From NCBI RefSeq assembly GCF_013114825.1, contig NZ_JAAVLX010000005.1:1-64000 (forward strand): a DNA stretch of 64,000 nt, given 5' to 3'. Below, one piece after another: positions 10,147 through 18,741 of this stretch. Source of the stretch: Bradyrhizobium australiense. Its GTDB lineage: Bacteria; Pseudomonadota; Alphaproteobacteria; Rhizobiales; Xanthobacteraceae. The position numbers and the translations under genes are program-made. The notes beneath the pieces are model-generated. The model was given only the letters and a program-made list of their open reading frames with translations. It did no database searches and was not told where the DNA came from. Numbering within the stretch: the first letter of the stretch is position 1; every line of letters starts with the position of its first letter.

Positions 10147-10591
10147 TCGCGTACCGACTATTCGGTCCGAAGCCGGCTCCTCATGCCCGTTTCGCGATCG
10201 CCCACGATCCGAATCAGAACGCGAATTGCCATCAGCGATCGACTTTCGGCTGCAAGACGATCAGGAGACATCCTTAGATCGTAAAGTTGTCGATTGCGGC
10301 ACGCACCGATCAATCGCGCTGAGCGAAACTAGGACAAAGTTTGGCGAACCAACTTCCGAAATCGGGAAAAAGTGGTAAGAGGTAGGGCATTGTGACGATC
10401 TGATGTCAGAAGCTCTGATGCCAGAAGATTTGCGATGTGTTCTGCGTCAATGAAGACGAGCCAGGACTAACACGCTTCATCCAAACGGGAGGCGCATCGA
10501 GGCACCCATCCGCCATGGTCAGCATACGATCTTTGTCAATCGCAGCTAGCGTTCTTTTTCGTTGTTGCGACGATCGCTACCGACGGTTCGG
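10147..10591. other. 445-bp gap before the AraC-family gene
   Basis: No coding signal was recognised. The only clear structure is the 13-bp direct repeat at 10400-10427, annotated separately. Confidence 0.6.
10400..10427. promoter_or_regulatory. 13-bp direct repeat, possible AraC-type operator
   Basis: CTGATGTCAGAAG (10400-10412) recurs as CTGATGCCAGAAG (10415-10427) with one mismatch and a 15-bp period. The first copy also contains the palindrome TCTGATGTCAGA. Direct repeats are typical of AraC-family binding sites, and this one lies about 165 bp upstream of an araC-like gene. Confidence 0.4.
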
Positions 10592-11572
10592 ATGACCGGC
10601 CGCGTGTCGTTGCTTGATGAACTAGTTGAGTCCGAGTTCGTAAAGGTTAGCCGGTTTCCGAACGTCGATCGTTTCCGGAGCATCGAAGGAATCGGCGATG
10701 CCAAGAGCATTCCGATCGACGCCAAGGACTTCGACGCCGCTTTCGCCACCTTGAAGCTGAAGTCCTGTTCGGTCCATCTGCAGCGGACGTTCCCGCGAAT
10801 TCTGCAGATGCAGTATTCCACGACCGGCGCGATCGTCGGCTTCACGATGGACGATGCGGCTTCGTTGATCATCGACGGTGTCGAAGCCCGCGCGCCGACC
10901 TTGCTCCTGGTCAAGGGGACCGCGACGTGTGAAATCGTGGAGCAGCAGGCCAATCTGGTGGCGCTTGTGAACTTTGCTTCCATCGACAATCGCGGCTGGC
11001 CAGGCGAGGTCGATAGCGCCCAGTTGATCGCGACGCTGCCGGACAAATACGAGACGCTGCGCGTGACGGTTGGCGATGTCCTGAGGCTCGCTTCGCATTC
11101 ACCTGATACGTTCGCACAGCCGAACGTGATCGAGCACGTTGAAGAATCGATCCTGCAGACGGTCGATCTGGCGATGGCTGCGGCGTCGCCTACACCTGAA
11201 GCCAAGCGCCTGAGCCTGAGCCACTATCTGGCGCTGGTCCGAAAGCTCGACGAGTTCGTCGCCGAAAGCGCCGGCAGGACGCTGTACAGCGCCGACGTGG
11301 CGCGGCAACTCGGGGTCTCGGTGCGGACGTTGCATAACGCCGTGGTTGCCATTCGCGGCATGAGCATGCACCGTTACATGCGGCTGCGGCGGCTATGGAA
11401 TGTGCGACAACAACTGGTGCGGGGTTCGTCGGTGCAGTCGGTGAAAGCGGTCGCGCTCGTGAACGGCTTCTGGCACATGGGCGAGTTCACAGCGCTGTAT
11501 CGCGAACTGTTCGGCGAAACGCCGCAGCAGACATTATCGGCAGCTCGCAAGCAGACGGACAACCCGTCGTGA
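10592..11572 (+). CDS. AraC-family transcriptional regulator
   Basis: About 326 aa. The first 210 residues form an effector/dimerisation region without a recognised signature. The last 100 residues hold the double helix-turn-helix: YSADVARQLGVSVRTLHNAV as the first HTH and VKAVALVNGFWHMGEFTALY as the second, ending in FGETPQQTL, the usual FGxxPxxxL variant. The layout resembles EutR-type regulators. The ATG at 10592 was chosen; a TTG at 10562 is in frame. It sits between MCP 3 and MCP 4, so it may control a receptor gene or itself. The ligand is unknown. Confidence 0.85.
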   Translation: MTGRVSLLDELVESEFVKVSRFPNVDRFRSIEGIGDAKSIPIDAKDFDAAFATLKLKSCSVHLQRTFPRILQMQYSTTGAIVGFTMDDAASLIIDGVEARAPTLLLVKGTATCEIVEQQANLVALVNFASIDNRGWPGEVDSAQLIATLPDKYETLRVTVGDVLRLASHSPDTFAQPNVIEHVEESILQTVDLAMAAASPTPEAKRLSLSHYLALVRKLDEFVAESAGRTLYSADVARQLGVSVRTLHNAVVAIRGMSMHRYMRLRRLWNVRQQLVRGSSVQSVKAVALVNGFWHMGEFTALYRELFGETPQQTLSAARKQTDNPS

Positions 11573-11829
11573 CATCGGCCAAACGCGGCGCGCTTCCGTA
11601 ATACTACCAATTGCTCGACCAGTGTCGGCTTAGTCCCTGATTAACCATCGTATGGAACCTTGAGGACATGAGTGCCGCTCTGTGGCGTGCCACGGGAGCC
11701 CATCGTTCGCAACGATCCGGCTCGTCCAGATGTCTGGCCCGGCGCTCCCTCACCGTGATCCCGCCGCGCGGGAGACAGACGGTATCGCTGCGAATTCCCT
11801 GGGCTGTCACTTTTTGAAGGACGCAAAGT
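11573..11829. promoter_or_regulatory. Upstream region of MCP 4
   Basis: 257 bp without a gene. It contains GATTAACCAT (about 11639-11648), a TTAACC core related to the AATTAAC motif of the other receptors, and GAAGGA just before the MCP 4 start as the ribosome-binding site. No promoter was resolved. Confidence 0.35.
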
Positions 11830-13572
11830 ATGCTCCGATTCATCCTCAACCTGTCGATCGGCGCCAAGCTCGGCATCGCCTCGGGCCTCGGCGTTCTGCT
11901 CGTCGCCACGATGGTGATCGTCCAGATCCGGTCCAACGCGGCGATGCGCGATCTCGACGTGCGCATGGCCGCGCAGCAGACCATCGCGCGCGATGCGGTA
12001 GATGCGAAAGCGTCGATGCGCGGCATGCAGATCGGCGTTCGTGACCTGCGTCTCGCCGACAACTCGGCGGGTTTGCAGAAGGCGAACGACTATTTGACGG
12101 CGCGACTGACGTCGCTGAACAAGTTTGCCGACGAGATGCTGGGACTGTCAAAATCCGCCGAGAACCGCGCGCGCGTCGAGAAGCTCAAGGAGAGGGCAGC
12201 AGACTATGCAAAAGCTACCCAACAGATTGTGGCCGTTCGCCGTGAAGCGATCGCGGCGGCAGGCGGCGGCGCCGAGGCCGCAGCGCGGATTGCGAAGCTG
12301 AACGAGGAAGCCGTCCGCATCGCCCGGGAGGTAACGCTGCCGATCGTTGCCGAAATCGAGCCGCTGGCCGATCAGATTGCCGATTTCGCCAAGCACAGTG
12401 TGGAAGAGCAGGCCGCCCAGGCTGCAATGGAAATGGCCACCGCAGAAAGGGAAGCCATGGCAATCGGCATCGGCACGATGCTGTTGTTGATCGCAACCAG
12501 CATCTTCTCCTTCTTCACGATTGCCCGTCCGATGCGCGCATTGAGCGTTTCGATGGAAGAACTTGCCGGCGGCAATTTCGGAGTGGTGTTGCCCGGCCTT
12601 GGGCGCAGGGACGAGCTCGGGGCCGTCGCCGGCGCCGTCGAGAAATTCAAGATCGTCTCGGAGCAGAAAGCTCGCGACGAGGCGGAAGCCAAGATCAGGC
12701 AGGACCAGATCGCGGCCCAGCAGCGCAAGGCCGAGATGATCAGGCTCGCGGATTCTTTCGAGGCCGCCGTCGGCGAGATCGTCGAAACGGTATCATCGGC
12801 CTCGACCGAACTCGAAGCCTCTGCCGGCACGCTGACCGCGACCGCCGAGCGCGCGCAGAAAGTCACGACTATGGTGGCGGCGGCTTCGGAGGAAGCGACC
12901 GCCAATGTGCAGTCGGTGGCGTCTGCGACTGAAGAGCTGTCTTCCTCCGTCAACGAGATCAGCCGACAGGTTCAGGAATCGGCGCGGATGGCGGGCGAGG
13001 CGGTCGACCAGGCCCGCACCACCAACGACCGCGTCAGCGAATTGTCGAAGGCGGCCGCCCGCATCGGCGACGTGGTCGAACTAATCAACACCATCGCGGG
13101 CCAGACCAATTTGCTGGCGCTCAACGCCACCATCGAGGCGGCGCGCGCCGGAGAGGCCGGCCGCGGCTTTGCTGTTGTGGCGTCGGAAGTGAAGGCGCTC
13201 GCCGAACAGACTGCGAAGGCAACCGGCGAGATCAGCCAGCAGATATCAGGCATCCAGGGCGCGACTCACGAATCTGTCGGCGCCATTAAGGAGATCAGCG
13301 GCACCATCGAACGGCTGGCCGAGATCGCCTCGACGATTGCGGCGGCCGTGGAAGAGCAGGGCGCGGCGACGCAGGAAATCTCCCGAAACGTGCAGCAGGC
13401 GGCGCATGGTACCCAGCAGGTCTCCGCCAACATCACCGACGTGCAGCGCGGCGCCGGCGAAACCGGCTCGGCTTCCGCGCAGGTGCTCTCGGCGGCGCAG
13501 TCGCTCTCTGCCGACTCGAACCGCCTCAAGCTTGAGGTCGGCAAGTTCCTCGATACGGTGCGGGCGGCGTAA
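11830..13572 (+). CDS. Methyl-accepting chemotaxis protein (MCP 4)
   Basis: 580 aa. TM1 is at about residues 12-30, a roughly 180-residue helical periplasmic region (four-helix-bundle-like, rich in Ala/Arg/Glu) follows, then TM2 at about 211-232, HAMP, and a signalling domain with [20 protein letters not shown]. It ends KFLDTVRAA without a CheR pentapeptide. From about residue 300 onward the protein is nearly the same as MCP 1-3, while the sensor region is unrelated at sight. The ATG at 11830 follows GAAGGA. The ligand is unknown. Confidence 0.93.
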   Translation: MLRFILNLSIGAKLGIASGLGVLLVATMVIVQIRSNAAMRDLDVRMAAQQTIARDAVDAKASMRGMQIGVRDLRLADNSAGLQKANDYLTARLTSLNKFADEMLGLSKSAENRARVEKLKERAADYAKATQQIVAVRREAIAAAGGGAEAAARIAKLNEEAVRIAREVTLPIVAEIEPLADQIADFAKHSVEEQAAQAAMEMATAEREAMAIGIGTMLLLIATSIFSFFTIARPMRALSVSMEELAGGNFGVVLPGLGRRDELGAVAGAVEKFKIVSEQKARDEAEAKIRQDQIAAQQRKAEMIRLADSFEAAVGEIVETVSSASTELEASAGTLTATAERAQKVTTMVAAASEEATANVQSVASATEELSSSVNEISRQVQESARMAGEAVDQARTTNDRVSELSKAAARIGDVVELINTIAGQTNLLALNATIEAARAGEAGRGFAVVASEVKALAEQTAKATGEISQQISGIQGATHESVGAIKEISGTIERLAEIASTIAAAVEEQGAATQEISRNVQQAAHGTQQVSANITDVQRGAGETGSASAQVLSAAQSLSADSNRLKLEVGKFLDTVRAA

Positions 13573-13616
13573 GAGGCGGGAGACGACGATCTCAAGGAGC
13601 CACATTTTCGCTCGTG

Positions 13617-13750
13617 CCCCGGACGCAGCGCAGCACGCGAGTGATGCGCTGCAGAGCCGGGGCCCATCTCACCAGAATGCACGACGTCCGCGATGGGTCC
13701 CGGGCTCTGCGGAGCAGCGCTGTCGCGCTGCACCGCGTCCGGGACACGAT
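13617..13750. repeat. Intergenic repeat, family D (copy 1)
   Basis: Inverted arms built from GCCCCGGACGCAGCGCAG and the complementary GCTGCGCTGC/CCGGGACACG motif, with an internal GGGTCCCGGGCTCTG segment. It fills the gap between MCP 4 and the minus-strand thiolase-like gene. A related copy lies at 61519-61670. Confidence 0.7.
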
Positions 13751-13751
13751 G

Positions 13752-15266
13752 CTATCCCACCCGCCACTCCAGCACGCCGTCATCCACCGCGACGATCGCG
13801 CCGACCGACCCCACCGGCGTGCGGTCCATGTCCAGCAGATGCTTCAGCGTCACAGCGTCATCGGCGGGCACCCGCGCCAGCGCCCGCGCATCCTGCTCGG
13901 TGCGCAGCATCACCACGCCGTGCTCGACCTCGCCGTTGCCCTTGTAGATCACGGTAAAGCTCTCGACTTTGCCCTTGCCTGAGGCCTCCGTGACGAAGTC
14001 CGGCACGGTGCGGCGGTTGCGGTCGGCCTCGGCCTGTACGCTGGTGTCCTGCTTGAGCGCCTCTTTCGGCATCTCGCGCGACAACACCAGCCCGTGATGC
14101 TTGGTGACAAAGCCGCCCTGGCCGTAGAGCAGGCCGAGCTGGCCGCCCTGGCGGAGCTTGCGCACCATCGCAACGGCTGCGTGCGTCATGTAGGTGTTGA
14201 GCGGCGCGCCGAAGAAGGTAAGACCGCCGGTCACCGTCGGCTGCACGTCGGGGCCCAAGCCCAGCGTCCGCCGCGCCATCTTGGGCACGCAGGGAAAGCA
14301 GCTATAGAGCTCGATGGCATCGAATTTTTTGCCGTCGCCTTCGACGAGGTCCATTACTGTCTTCAGCACGGCGTTCTGCGGATGGCTTTCGTAGAACTGG
14401 TCGCGCACCAAATAATCGCGCGGTTCTTCCGCCGAGGCGCCGCCGACCGGATAGATTAGGCGGTCCGCTGGTACACCGGCCGTGCGCGCTTTTGCCAGCG
14501 ACGTCAGCAGGACGGCTCCGCCCATGTTCACGGTCGGGTTGGCCACCATCAGCTTTGTATACGGCCAGGCGATCAATCGGTTTTCCGGCGTCGGCGTCGT
14601 GATCTCGTCGGGCGTGAACCGTTTCTTCAACCAGGAGTTTGGATTTTCGGACGCGACCTTCGAATAGATCGACCACAGCGCGCCGGACTCCGCCAGCGCC
14701 TCGCGCGGCGTCTGGCCCCAATGCGCTGAGGTTGCGGATTCATAGAGCGGATAGACCGTGATGGGGCGGAACACACCGAGCTTCACCGCCATCGGCTTCT
14801 GAAACGCCGCACCGCGCTTCGGCTCCTCGACGTCATGCGCGAACGGCGTCCATGGCAAGGAGATGCCGCCGCGCTCGGCCTTGGTCGCCGTGGATTGCGC
14901 TTCCGCGCCGCAGATGACGGCGACGCTGCACTCGCCGCGCGCGATGCGCTTTGCGGCTTCGTGAATGTAGCGGATCGGGCTCTCGCCGCCGACCGGGCCG
15001 TAATAGCAATGCGCTGGCGCAGCGCCGAGCCGCGCGGCGAGTTGCTCCTCGGGATCGCAGTAGCGCCAGCTCAGGAAATTGACGACGTCGAGCGAGCCGA
15101 GTTCGCCGAGTAGTTTTGCTCCGCTGTCCGCCTCCGCCCGCCGCACCGCCTGTTCGAGCAGCGCCAGCGGCTCGAGGCCATCGGCGATGTCCTTGGGCCG
15201 GTCGACGATTTCGCCGACCCCGACGATGACGGGAATGCGGTCTTCGGGGAGGGGACTATTCGACAT
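13752..15266 (-). CDS. Thiolase-fold protein with extra C-terminal domain (acetyl-CoA acetyltransferase-like)
   Basis: 504 aa. The N-terminal half has the thiolase-fold progression RIPVIVGVGE, GSLDVVNFLSWRY and IARGECSVAVICGAEA; the family's C-terminal FGAPLNTYMTHAAVAMV follows, then an about 100-residue C-terminal extension. Where canonical thiolases carry the nucleophilic Cys, this protein has PVGGESPIRY (residues 91-100), so the acyl-enzyme cysteine is missing. Related proteins are annotated as acetyl-CoA acetyltransferase, but thiolysis may not be their chemistry. The next gene upstream is the nitronate monooxygenase on the same strand, separated by a palindromic repeat. Function unproven. 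Confidence 0.75.
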   Translation of the reverse strand: MSNSPLPEDRIPVIVGVGEIVDRPKDIADGLEPLALLEQAVRRAEADSGAKLLGELGSLDVVNFLSWRYCDPEEQLAARLGAAPAHCYYGPVGGESPIRYIHEAAKRIARGECSVAVICGAEAQSTATKAERGGISLPWTPFAHDVEEPKRGAAFQKPMAVKLGVFRPITVYPLYESATSAHWGQTPREALAESGALWSIYSKVASENPNSWLKKRFTPDEITTPTPENRLIAWPYTKLMVANPTVNMGGAVLLTSLAKARTAGVPADRLIYPVGGASAEEPRDYLVRDQFYESHPQNAVLKTVMDLVEGDGKKFDAIELYSCFPCVPKMARRTLGLGPDVQPTVTGGLTFFGAPLNTYMTHAAVAMVRKLRQGGQLGLLYGQGGFVTKHHGLVLSREMPKEALKQDTSVQAEADRNRRTVPDFVTEASGKGKVESFTVIYKGNGEVEHGVVMLRTEQDARALARVPADDAVTLKHLLDMDRTPVGSVGAIVAVDDGVLEWRVG

Positions 15267-15302
15267 TCTTTTTTACTTTGCTTTCTCAACATACACAGAC
15301 CT

Positions 15303-15394
15303 TATCCTGAGGAGCCGCGAAGCGGCGTCTCGAAGGATGGGCCACGGGCCCCATGGTTCGAGACGGCGCTTCGCGCCTCCTCACCATGAGGGGA
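15303..15394. repeat. Intergenic palindromic repeat, family A (copy 1)
   Basis: TATCCTGAGGAGC...GCGTCTCGAAGGATG is mirrored by CATGGTTCGAGACGGCGC...CCTCACCATGAGG, so the element folds into a long two-arm hairpin. Related copies are at 16630, 22963 and 40065. The type resembles the RIME-like mosaic elements of rhizobia. Confidence 0.8.
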
Positions 15395-15401
15395 CAAAAT
15401 C

Positions 15402-16535
15402 TCAGTCCTCCATCAGCATGTTCATATGCTCCACCGCGTCGGCAAAATCTTCCTTGAATTCCTGCATCACGGCGCCGGCGGATTTCACGCTGTCGATCAG
15501 GCCGACGCCCTGGCCGACGAAGTAAGTCACGAGATCGCGTGCCTGCACATTTCCGGCGGCCGCCGCGCGGTCGATCGAGTTGAAGGCGTCGCGGCTGATG
15601 ATGCTTTGCAGCGGCATCGGCAGCGCGCCGGGACTGTCCGGCCCGCGGTCCCATGCGTCGGTCCACACCGACCGCAACTGCCGCGCCGGCTTTCCGGTGC
15701 GGCCCTTCGAACGGACGGCGTCGCGCGAGGATGCCGCGATCATCTTCTCGCGGAAAACTTCCGTGGTCTCCGATTCCAACGTCGCCAGCCACACCGAGCC
15801 GGTCCAGGCGCCCGCCGCGCCCATCGCCATGCAGGCCGCCATCTGCCTGCCGGTCATGATGCCGCCCGCGGCCAGCACCGGCACGTCGCGGACCGGCTTG
15901 ATCGCCTTGATCACCTCGGGCACCAGCACCATGGTCGAGACCTCGCCGCAATGGCCGCCGGCCTCGGTGCCCTGCGCCACCAAAATATCGACGCCGGCTG
16001 CGACCTGTCGCAGCGCGTGCTCCTTCGAACCGACAAGCGCGGCGACCGGCACGCCGTGTTTGCGGCCCATGTCGATCATCTGCTTCGGCGGCACACCGAG
16101 CGCATTGGCAATCAGCTTGATCGGGTGGCGGAACGAAACCTCGAGCACGTCAAGCGCGCGCTGCGCGTCAAACGGCTGCGGCTGGTTGTCGGCGACGTTG
16201 GTCGTCGTCAGATCGACGCCGTATTTCTTCAGCAGGTTGCGGGTGAAGTCGCGATGTTGCGGCGAGATCCGCGCTTCCAGACTCTTCCAGGTAACGTCCT
16301 TCTCTCCCGCGGTCGAAATATTTTCGGGGATCAGCACGTCGAGACCATAAGGCTTGCCGTCGGTGTGATCGTCGATCCATTTCAGTTCCTGCTCGATGGT
16401 TTCGGGCGAATGCGCCGTCGCCCCCAATACGCCAAACCCGCCGGCGCGGCTGACGGCGGCGACGACGTCGCGGCAATGGCTGAAAGCGAGCAGGGGGAAT
16501 TCGATCCCCAGCATGTCGCAGATTGGCGATTTCAT
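15402..16535 (-). CDS. Nitronate monooxygenase family flavoprotein
   Basis: 377 aa FMN-binding TIM barrel of the nitronate monooxygenase/2-nitropropane dioxygenase family. Visible are the N-terminal SPICDMLGIEFPLLAFS, SRAGGFGVLGA, VAALVGSKEHA, the flavin-phosphate segment GTEAGGHCGEVSTMVLVPEV, and AAGGIMTGRQMAACMAMGA. Such enzymes oxidise alkyl nitronates; several in CoA-rich clusters have other, unproven roles. The Met at 16535 is preferred over 16559 because GGGAGGAC precedes it. It may be co-transcribed with the downstream thiolase-like gene, although a repeat separates them. Confidence 0.85.
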   Translation of the reverse strand: MKSPICDMLGIEFPLLAFSHCRDVVAAVSRAGGFGVLGATAHSPETIEQELKWIDDHTDGKPYGLDVLIPENISTAGEKDVTWKSLEARISPQHRDFTRNLLKKYGVDLTTTNVADNQPQPFDAQRALDVLEVSFRHPIKLIANALGVPPKQMIDMGRKHGVPVAALVGSKEHALRQVAAGVDILVAQGTEAGGHCGEVSTMVLVPEVIKAIKPVRDVPVLAAGGIMTGRQMAACMAMGAAGAWTGSVWLATLESETTEVFREKMIAASSRDAVRSKGRTGKPARQLRSVWTDAWDRGPDSPGALPMPLQSIISRDAFNSIDRAAAAGNVQARDLVTYFVGQGVGLIDSVKSAGAVMQEFKEDFADAVEHMNMLMED

Positions 16536-16586
16536 GGTCTGTCCTCCCGACGGCAGCATTCTTGTTGCTGCTCGACTTTACCCGAG

Positions 16587-16616
16587 ACGCTAGCCCATCG
16601 GAGGCTTGCATGCCAA
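16587..16616 (-). promoter_or_regulatory. Predicted promoter of the nitronate monooxygenase gene
   Basis: Read on the minus strand: TTGGCA (16611-16616), 18-nt spacer, TAGCGT (16587-16592), about 50 bp before the start codon. The -35 lies inside the near-palindrome GCTTGCATGCCAAGC (16604-16618), which could be an operator. Confidence 0.45.
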
Positions 16617-16629
16617 GCGGCGTTAGTTC

Positions 16630-16755
16630 CTCATCTTAGGAGCCTGCGCAGCAGGCGTCTCGAAGGATGAAGGCCCGTCCAATGGGCCTCATGATTCGCC
16701 TGGCGATGCGCAGCATCGTCCGGACGGCGCTGACGCGCCTCCTCACCATGAGGGA
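16630..16755. repeat. Intergenic palindromic repeat, family A (copy 2)
   Basis: TCATCTTAGGAGCCTGCGC...CGTCTCGAAGGATGA, then a longer central part with GGGCCTCATGATTCG, and closing CCTCCTCACCATGAGGG. It has the same arms as the copy at 15303 with a diverged middle. Confidence 0.75.
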
Positions 16756-16873
16756 CAAACATTCCACCTCGCAAAATATGCAAAGCAAGGTCGCTGATTT
16801 GCGTCTTGCGCTTTGGCGCTATGGAAGGAATGCTGCCTGGCAAATCAAAGAGAATGTCAGGGAGCCCATCTTC

Positions 16874-18532
16874 ATGTCCGCTACGCCTTCCGCTACCGCC
16901 AAATCCGCCGAGCCCTACCACGTCGTCGTGGTCGGCGCGGGCTTTGCCGGCATGTATATGCTGCACCGCTTGCGCGGGCACGGAATGACCGCGCGGGTCT
17001 ACGAGCAGGGTTCGGGTGTCGGCGGCACCTGGTACTGGAACCGCTATCCCGGCGCGCGCTGCGACGTCGAGAGCATGCAGTATTCCTATTCGTTCTCGGA
17101 AGAACTGCAGCAGGAATGGGACTGGAGCGAACGCTACGCGCCGCAGCCCGAGATTTTGAAATACGCCAACCACGTCGCCGACCGCTTCGATCTGCGAAGG
17201 GACATCCAGTTCGACACCCGCGTCGATCGTGCCGAGTTCAATGAGGCGACCTCCCTCTGGTCGGTAACGACTTCGGACGGCAAAATGGTGTCAGCAAAAT
17301 TCGTCGTGCTCGCCACCGGCTGCCTGTCGAACGCGCGGATGCCCGATATCAGAGGTCTCGACCGGTTCAAGGGCAAGGTCTATCACACCGGCCATTGGCC
17401 GCATGAGGCGGTCGATTTCACGGGCCAGCGCGTCGGTGTCATCGGAACCGGATCGTCAGGCATCCAATCGGTGCCGGTCATTGCCGAACAGGCCAGCCGT
17501 CTCACGGTGTTTCAGCGTACCGCGAATTTCTCGATTCCCGCGCGCAACGCACCGCTGACGGAAGAAGAGCGGCAGAAATTCCGCGCCAACTATCCCGAGA
17601 TCAGGCGTTTTGCCCGCGAGGTGGCAAAGAACGGCATATATACCGAGCTGCCCGACCGCGGCGCGCTTGACGATGGCGACAACGAGCGCCGCGCCAAATA
17701 CGAAGCACGCTGGAATCGCGGCGGGCTCACCTTCATGTCAGTTTACAACAACCTTGCACTCGACAAGGCCGCCAACGATACCGCTGCGAATTTCGTCCGC
17801 GAGAAGATCGCCGACATCGTCAAGGATCCCGGTACTGCGAAATTGTTGCAGCCGAACAACCATCCGATCGGCTCAAAACGCATCTGCGTCGACACCGATT
17901 ATTTCGCGACCTTCAACCGTCCCAACGTGACGCTGGTCGACATCAAGTCGAATCCGATTGAAGAGATCACCGAAAACGCTGTGCGGGTGGCCGGCAAAAA
18001 CTACGAAGTCGACGCGCTGGTGCTGGCGACCGGTTTTGACGCCATGACCGGATCCGTGGCGAAGATCGATATCAAAGGCCGCGATAGCCAGACTCTGAAC
18101 CAGAAATGGGCGGCCGGTCCGCGCACCTATCTCGGCTTGATGAGCGCGGGCTTTCCAAACCTCTTTATCATCACCGGCCCCGGCAGCCCGTCGGTGCTGT
18201 CCAATATGATCGTCTCGATCGAGCAGCATGTCGACTGGATCACGGACTGCATGGCCTATATGCGCGATCGCGGGCTCGACACGATGGAGGCCGCTACCGA
18301 GGCCGAGGACAAATGGGTCGCCCATGTCAACGAGGTCGCGGCCACCACGCTCTATCCGCAGGCCAATTCCTGGTACATGGGCGCCAATGTCCCCGGCAAG
18401 CCCCGGATTTTCATGCCCTATATCGGCGGCGTCGGGCCGTACCGGCAGATCTGCAATGAGGTCGCGGCCAAGGGCTATGAAGGGTTTGTGATGGAGAGGG
18501 CGGAGCAGCCGCGCAGAGTGGCAGCGTCGTAG
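16874..18532 (+). CDS. Flavin-containing Baeyer-Villiger monooxygenase
   Basis: 552 aa class B flavoprotein monooxygenase, cyclohexanone/phenylacetone monooxygenase-like. The FAD-binding VVGAGFAGMY is at about residues 19-28, GGTWYWNRYPGARCDVES follows, then the BVMO fingerprint FKGKVYHTGHW (F165, H171, W175; pattern FxGxxxHxxxW). A second Rossmann VIGTGSSGIQ for NADPH and the C-terminal ATGFDAMTG and GPGSPSVLSNM are also present. It would insert oxygen next to a ketone to give an ester or lactone. The Met at 16874 (preceded by AGGGAG) was chosen over upstream in-frame Mets that lie in a repeat. The GST and alpha/beta hydrolase genes downstream are on the same strand; a shared pathway is possible but unproven. 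Confidence 0.92.
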   Translation: MSATPSATAKSAEPYHVVVVGAGFAGMYMLHRLRGHGMTARVYEQGSGVGGTWYWNRYPGARCDVESMQYSYSFSEELQQEWDWSERYAPQPEILKYANHVADRFDLRRDIQFDTRVDRAEFNEATSLWSVTTSDGKMVSAKFVVLATGCLSNARMPDIRGLDRFKGKVYHTGHWPHEAVDFTGQRVGVIGTGSSGIQSVPVIAEQASRLTVFQRTANFSIPARNAPLTEEERQKFRANYPEIRRFAREVAKNGIYTELPDRGALDDGDNERRAKYEARWNRGGLTFMSVYNNLALDKAANDTAANFVREKIADIVKDPGTAKLLQPNNHPIGSKRICVDTDYFATFNRPNVTLVDIKSNPIEEITENAVRVAGKNYEVDALVLATGFDAMTGSVAKIDIKGRDSQTLNQKWAAGPRTYLGLMSAGFPNLFIITGPGSPSVLSNMIVSIEQHVDWITDCMAYMRDRGLDTMEAATEAEDKWVAHVNEVAATTLYPQANSWYMGANVPGKPRIFMPYIGGVGPYRQICNEVAAKGYEGFVMERAEQPRRVAAS

Positions 18533-18536
18533 TCCG

Positions 18537-18622
18537 CCATTGCGATCGCAAGCGAAGCAATCCATCTCACCAAACAAGGAAAGCATGGATTGCTTCGTCG
18601 CTTCGCTCCTCGCAATGACGAA
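18537..18622. repeat. Intergenic repeat, family F (copy 1)
   Basis: CATTGCGATCGCAAGCGAAGCAATCC is mirrored by GGATTGCTTCGTCGCTTCGCTCCTCGCAATG, forming a long imperfect hairpin. The second copy is at 43057-43141. Confidence 0.8.
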
Positions 18623-18636
18623 AATTGGGATCTGTA

Positions 18637-18722
18637 GGGTGGGCAAAGCGCAGCGTGCCCACCATATCCAACACGAATGTTCAATGGTGGGCACGGCGCA
18701 AGTGCGCCTTTGCCCACCCTAC
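18637..18722. repeat. Intergenic repeat, family E (copy 1)
   Basis: GTAGGGTGGGCAAAGCGCAG...GTGCCCACC is mirrored by GGTGGGCAC...TTTGCCCACCCTAC. Related copies are at 20691 and 28301. Confidence 0.8.
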
Positions 18723-18741
18723 GATTCTGGAGAGAGACTAA

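Larger units (their letters stand above)
16536..16873. other. 338-bp divergent gap between nitronate monooxygenase and BVMO genes
   Basis: It holds a predicted minus-strand promoter (16587-16616), a family A repeat (16630-16755) and AGGGAG before the BVMO start. Frames that continue upstream of the BVMO Met into the repeat are not considered coding. Confidence 0.6.

Noticed and set aside
16667..16873. N-terminal extension of the BVMO gene
   Set aside because: The upstream codons lie in a family A repeat; the Met at 16874 has a ribosome-binding site and the family N-terminus.
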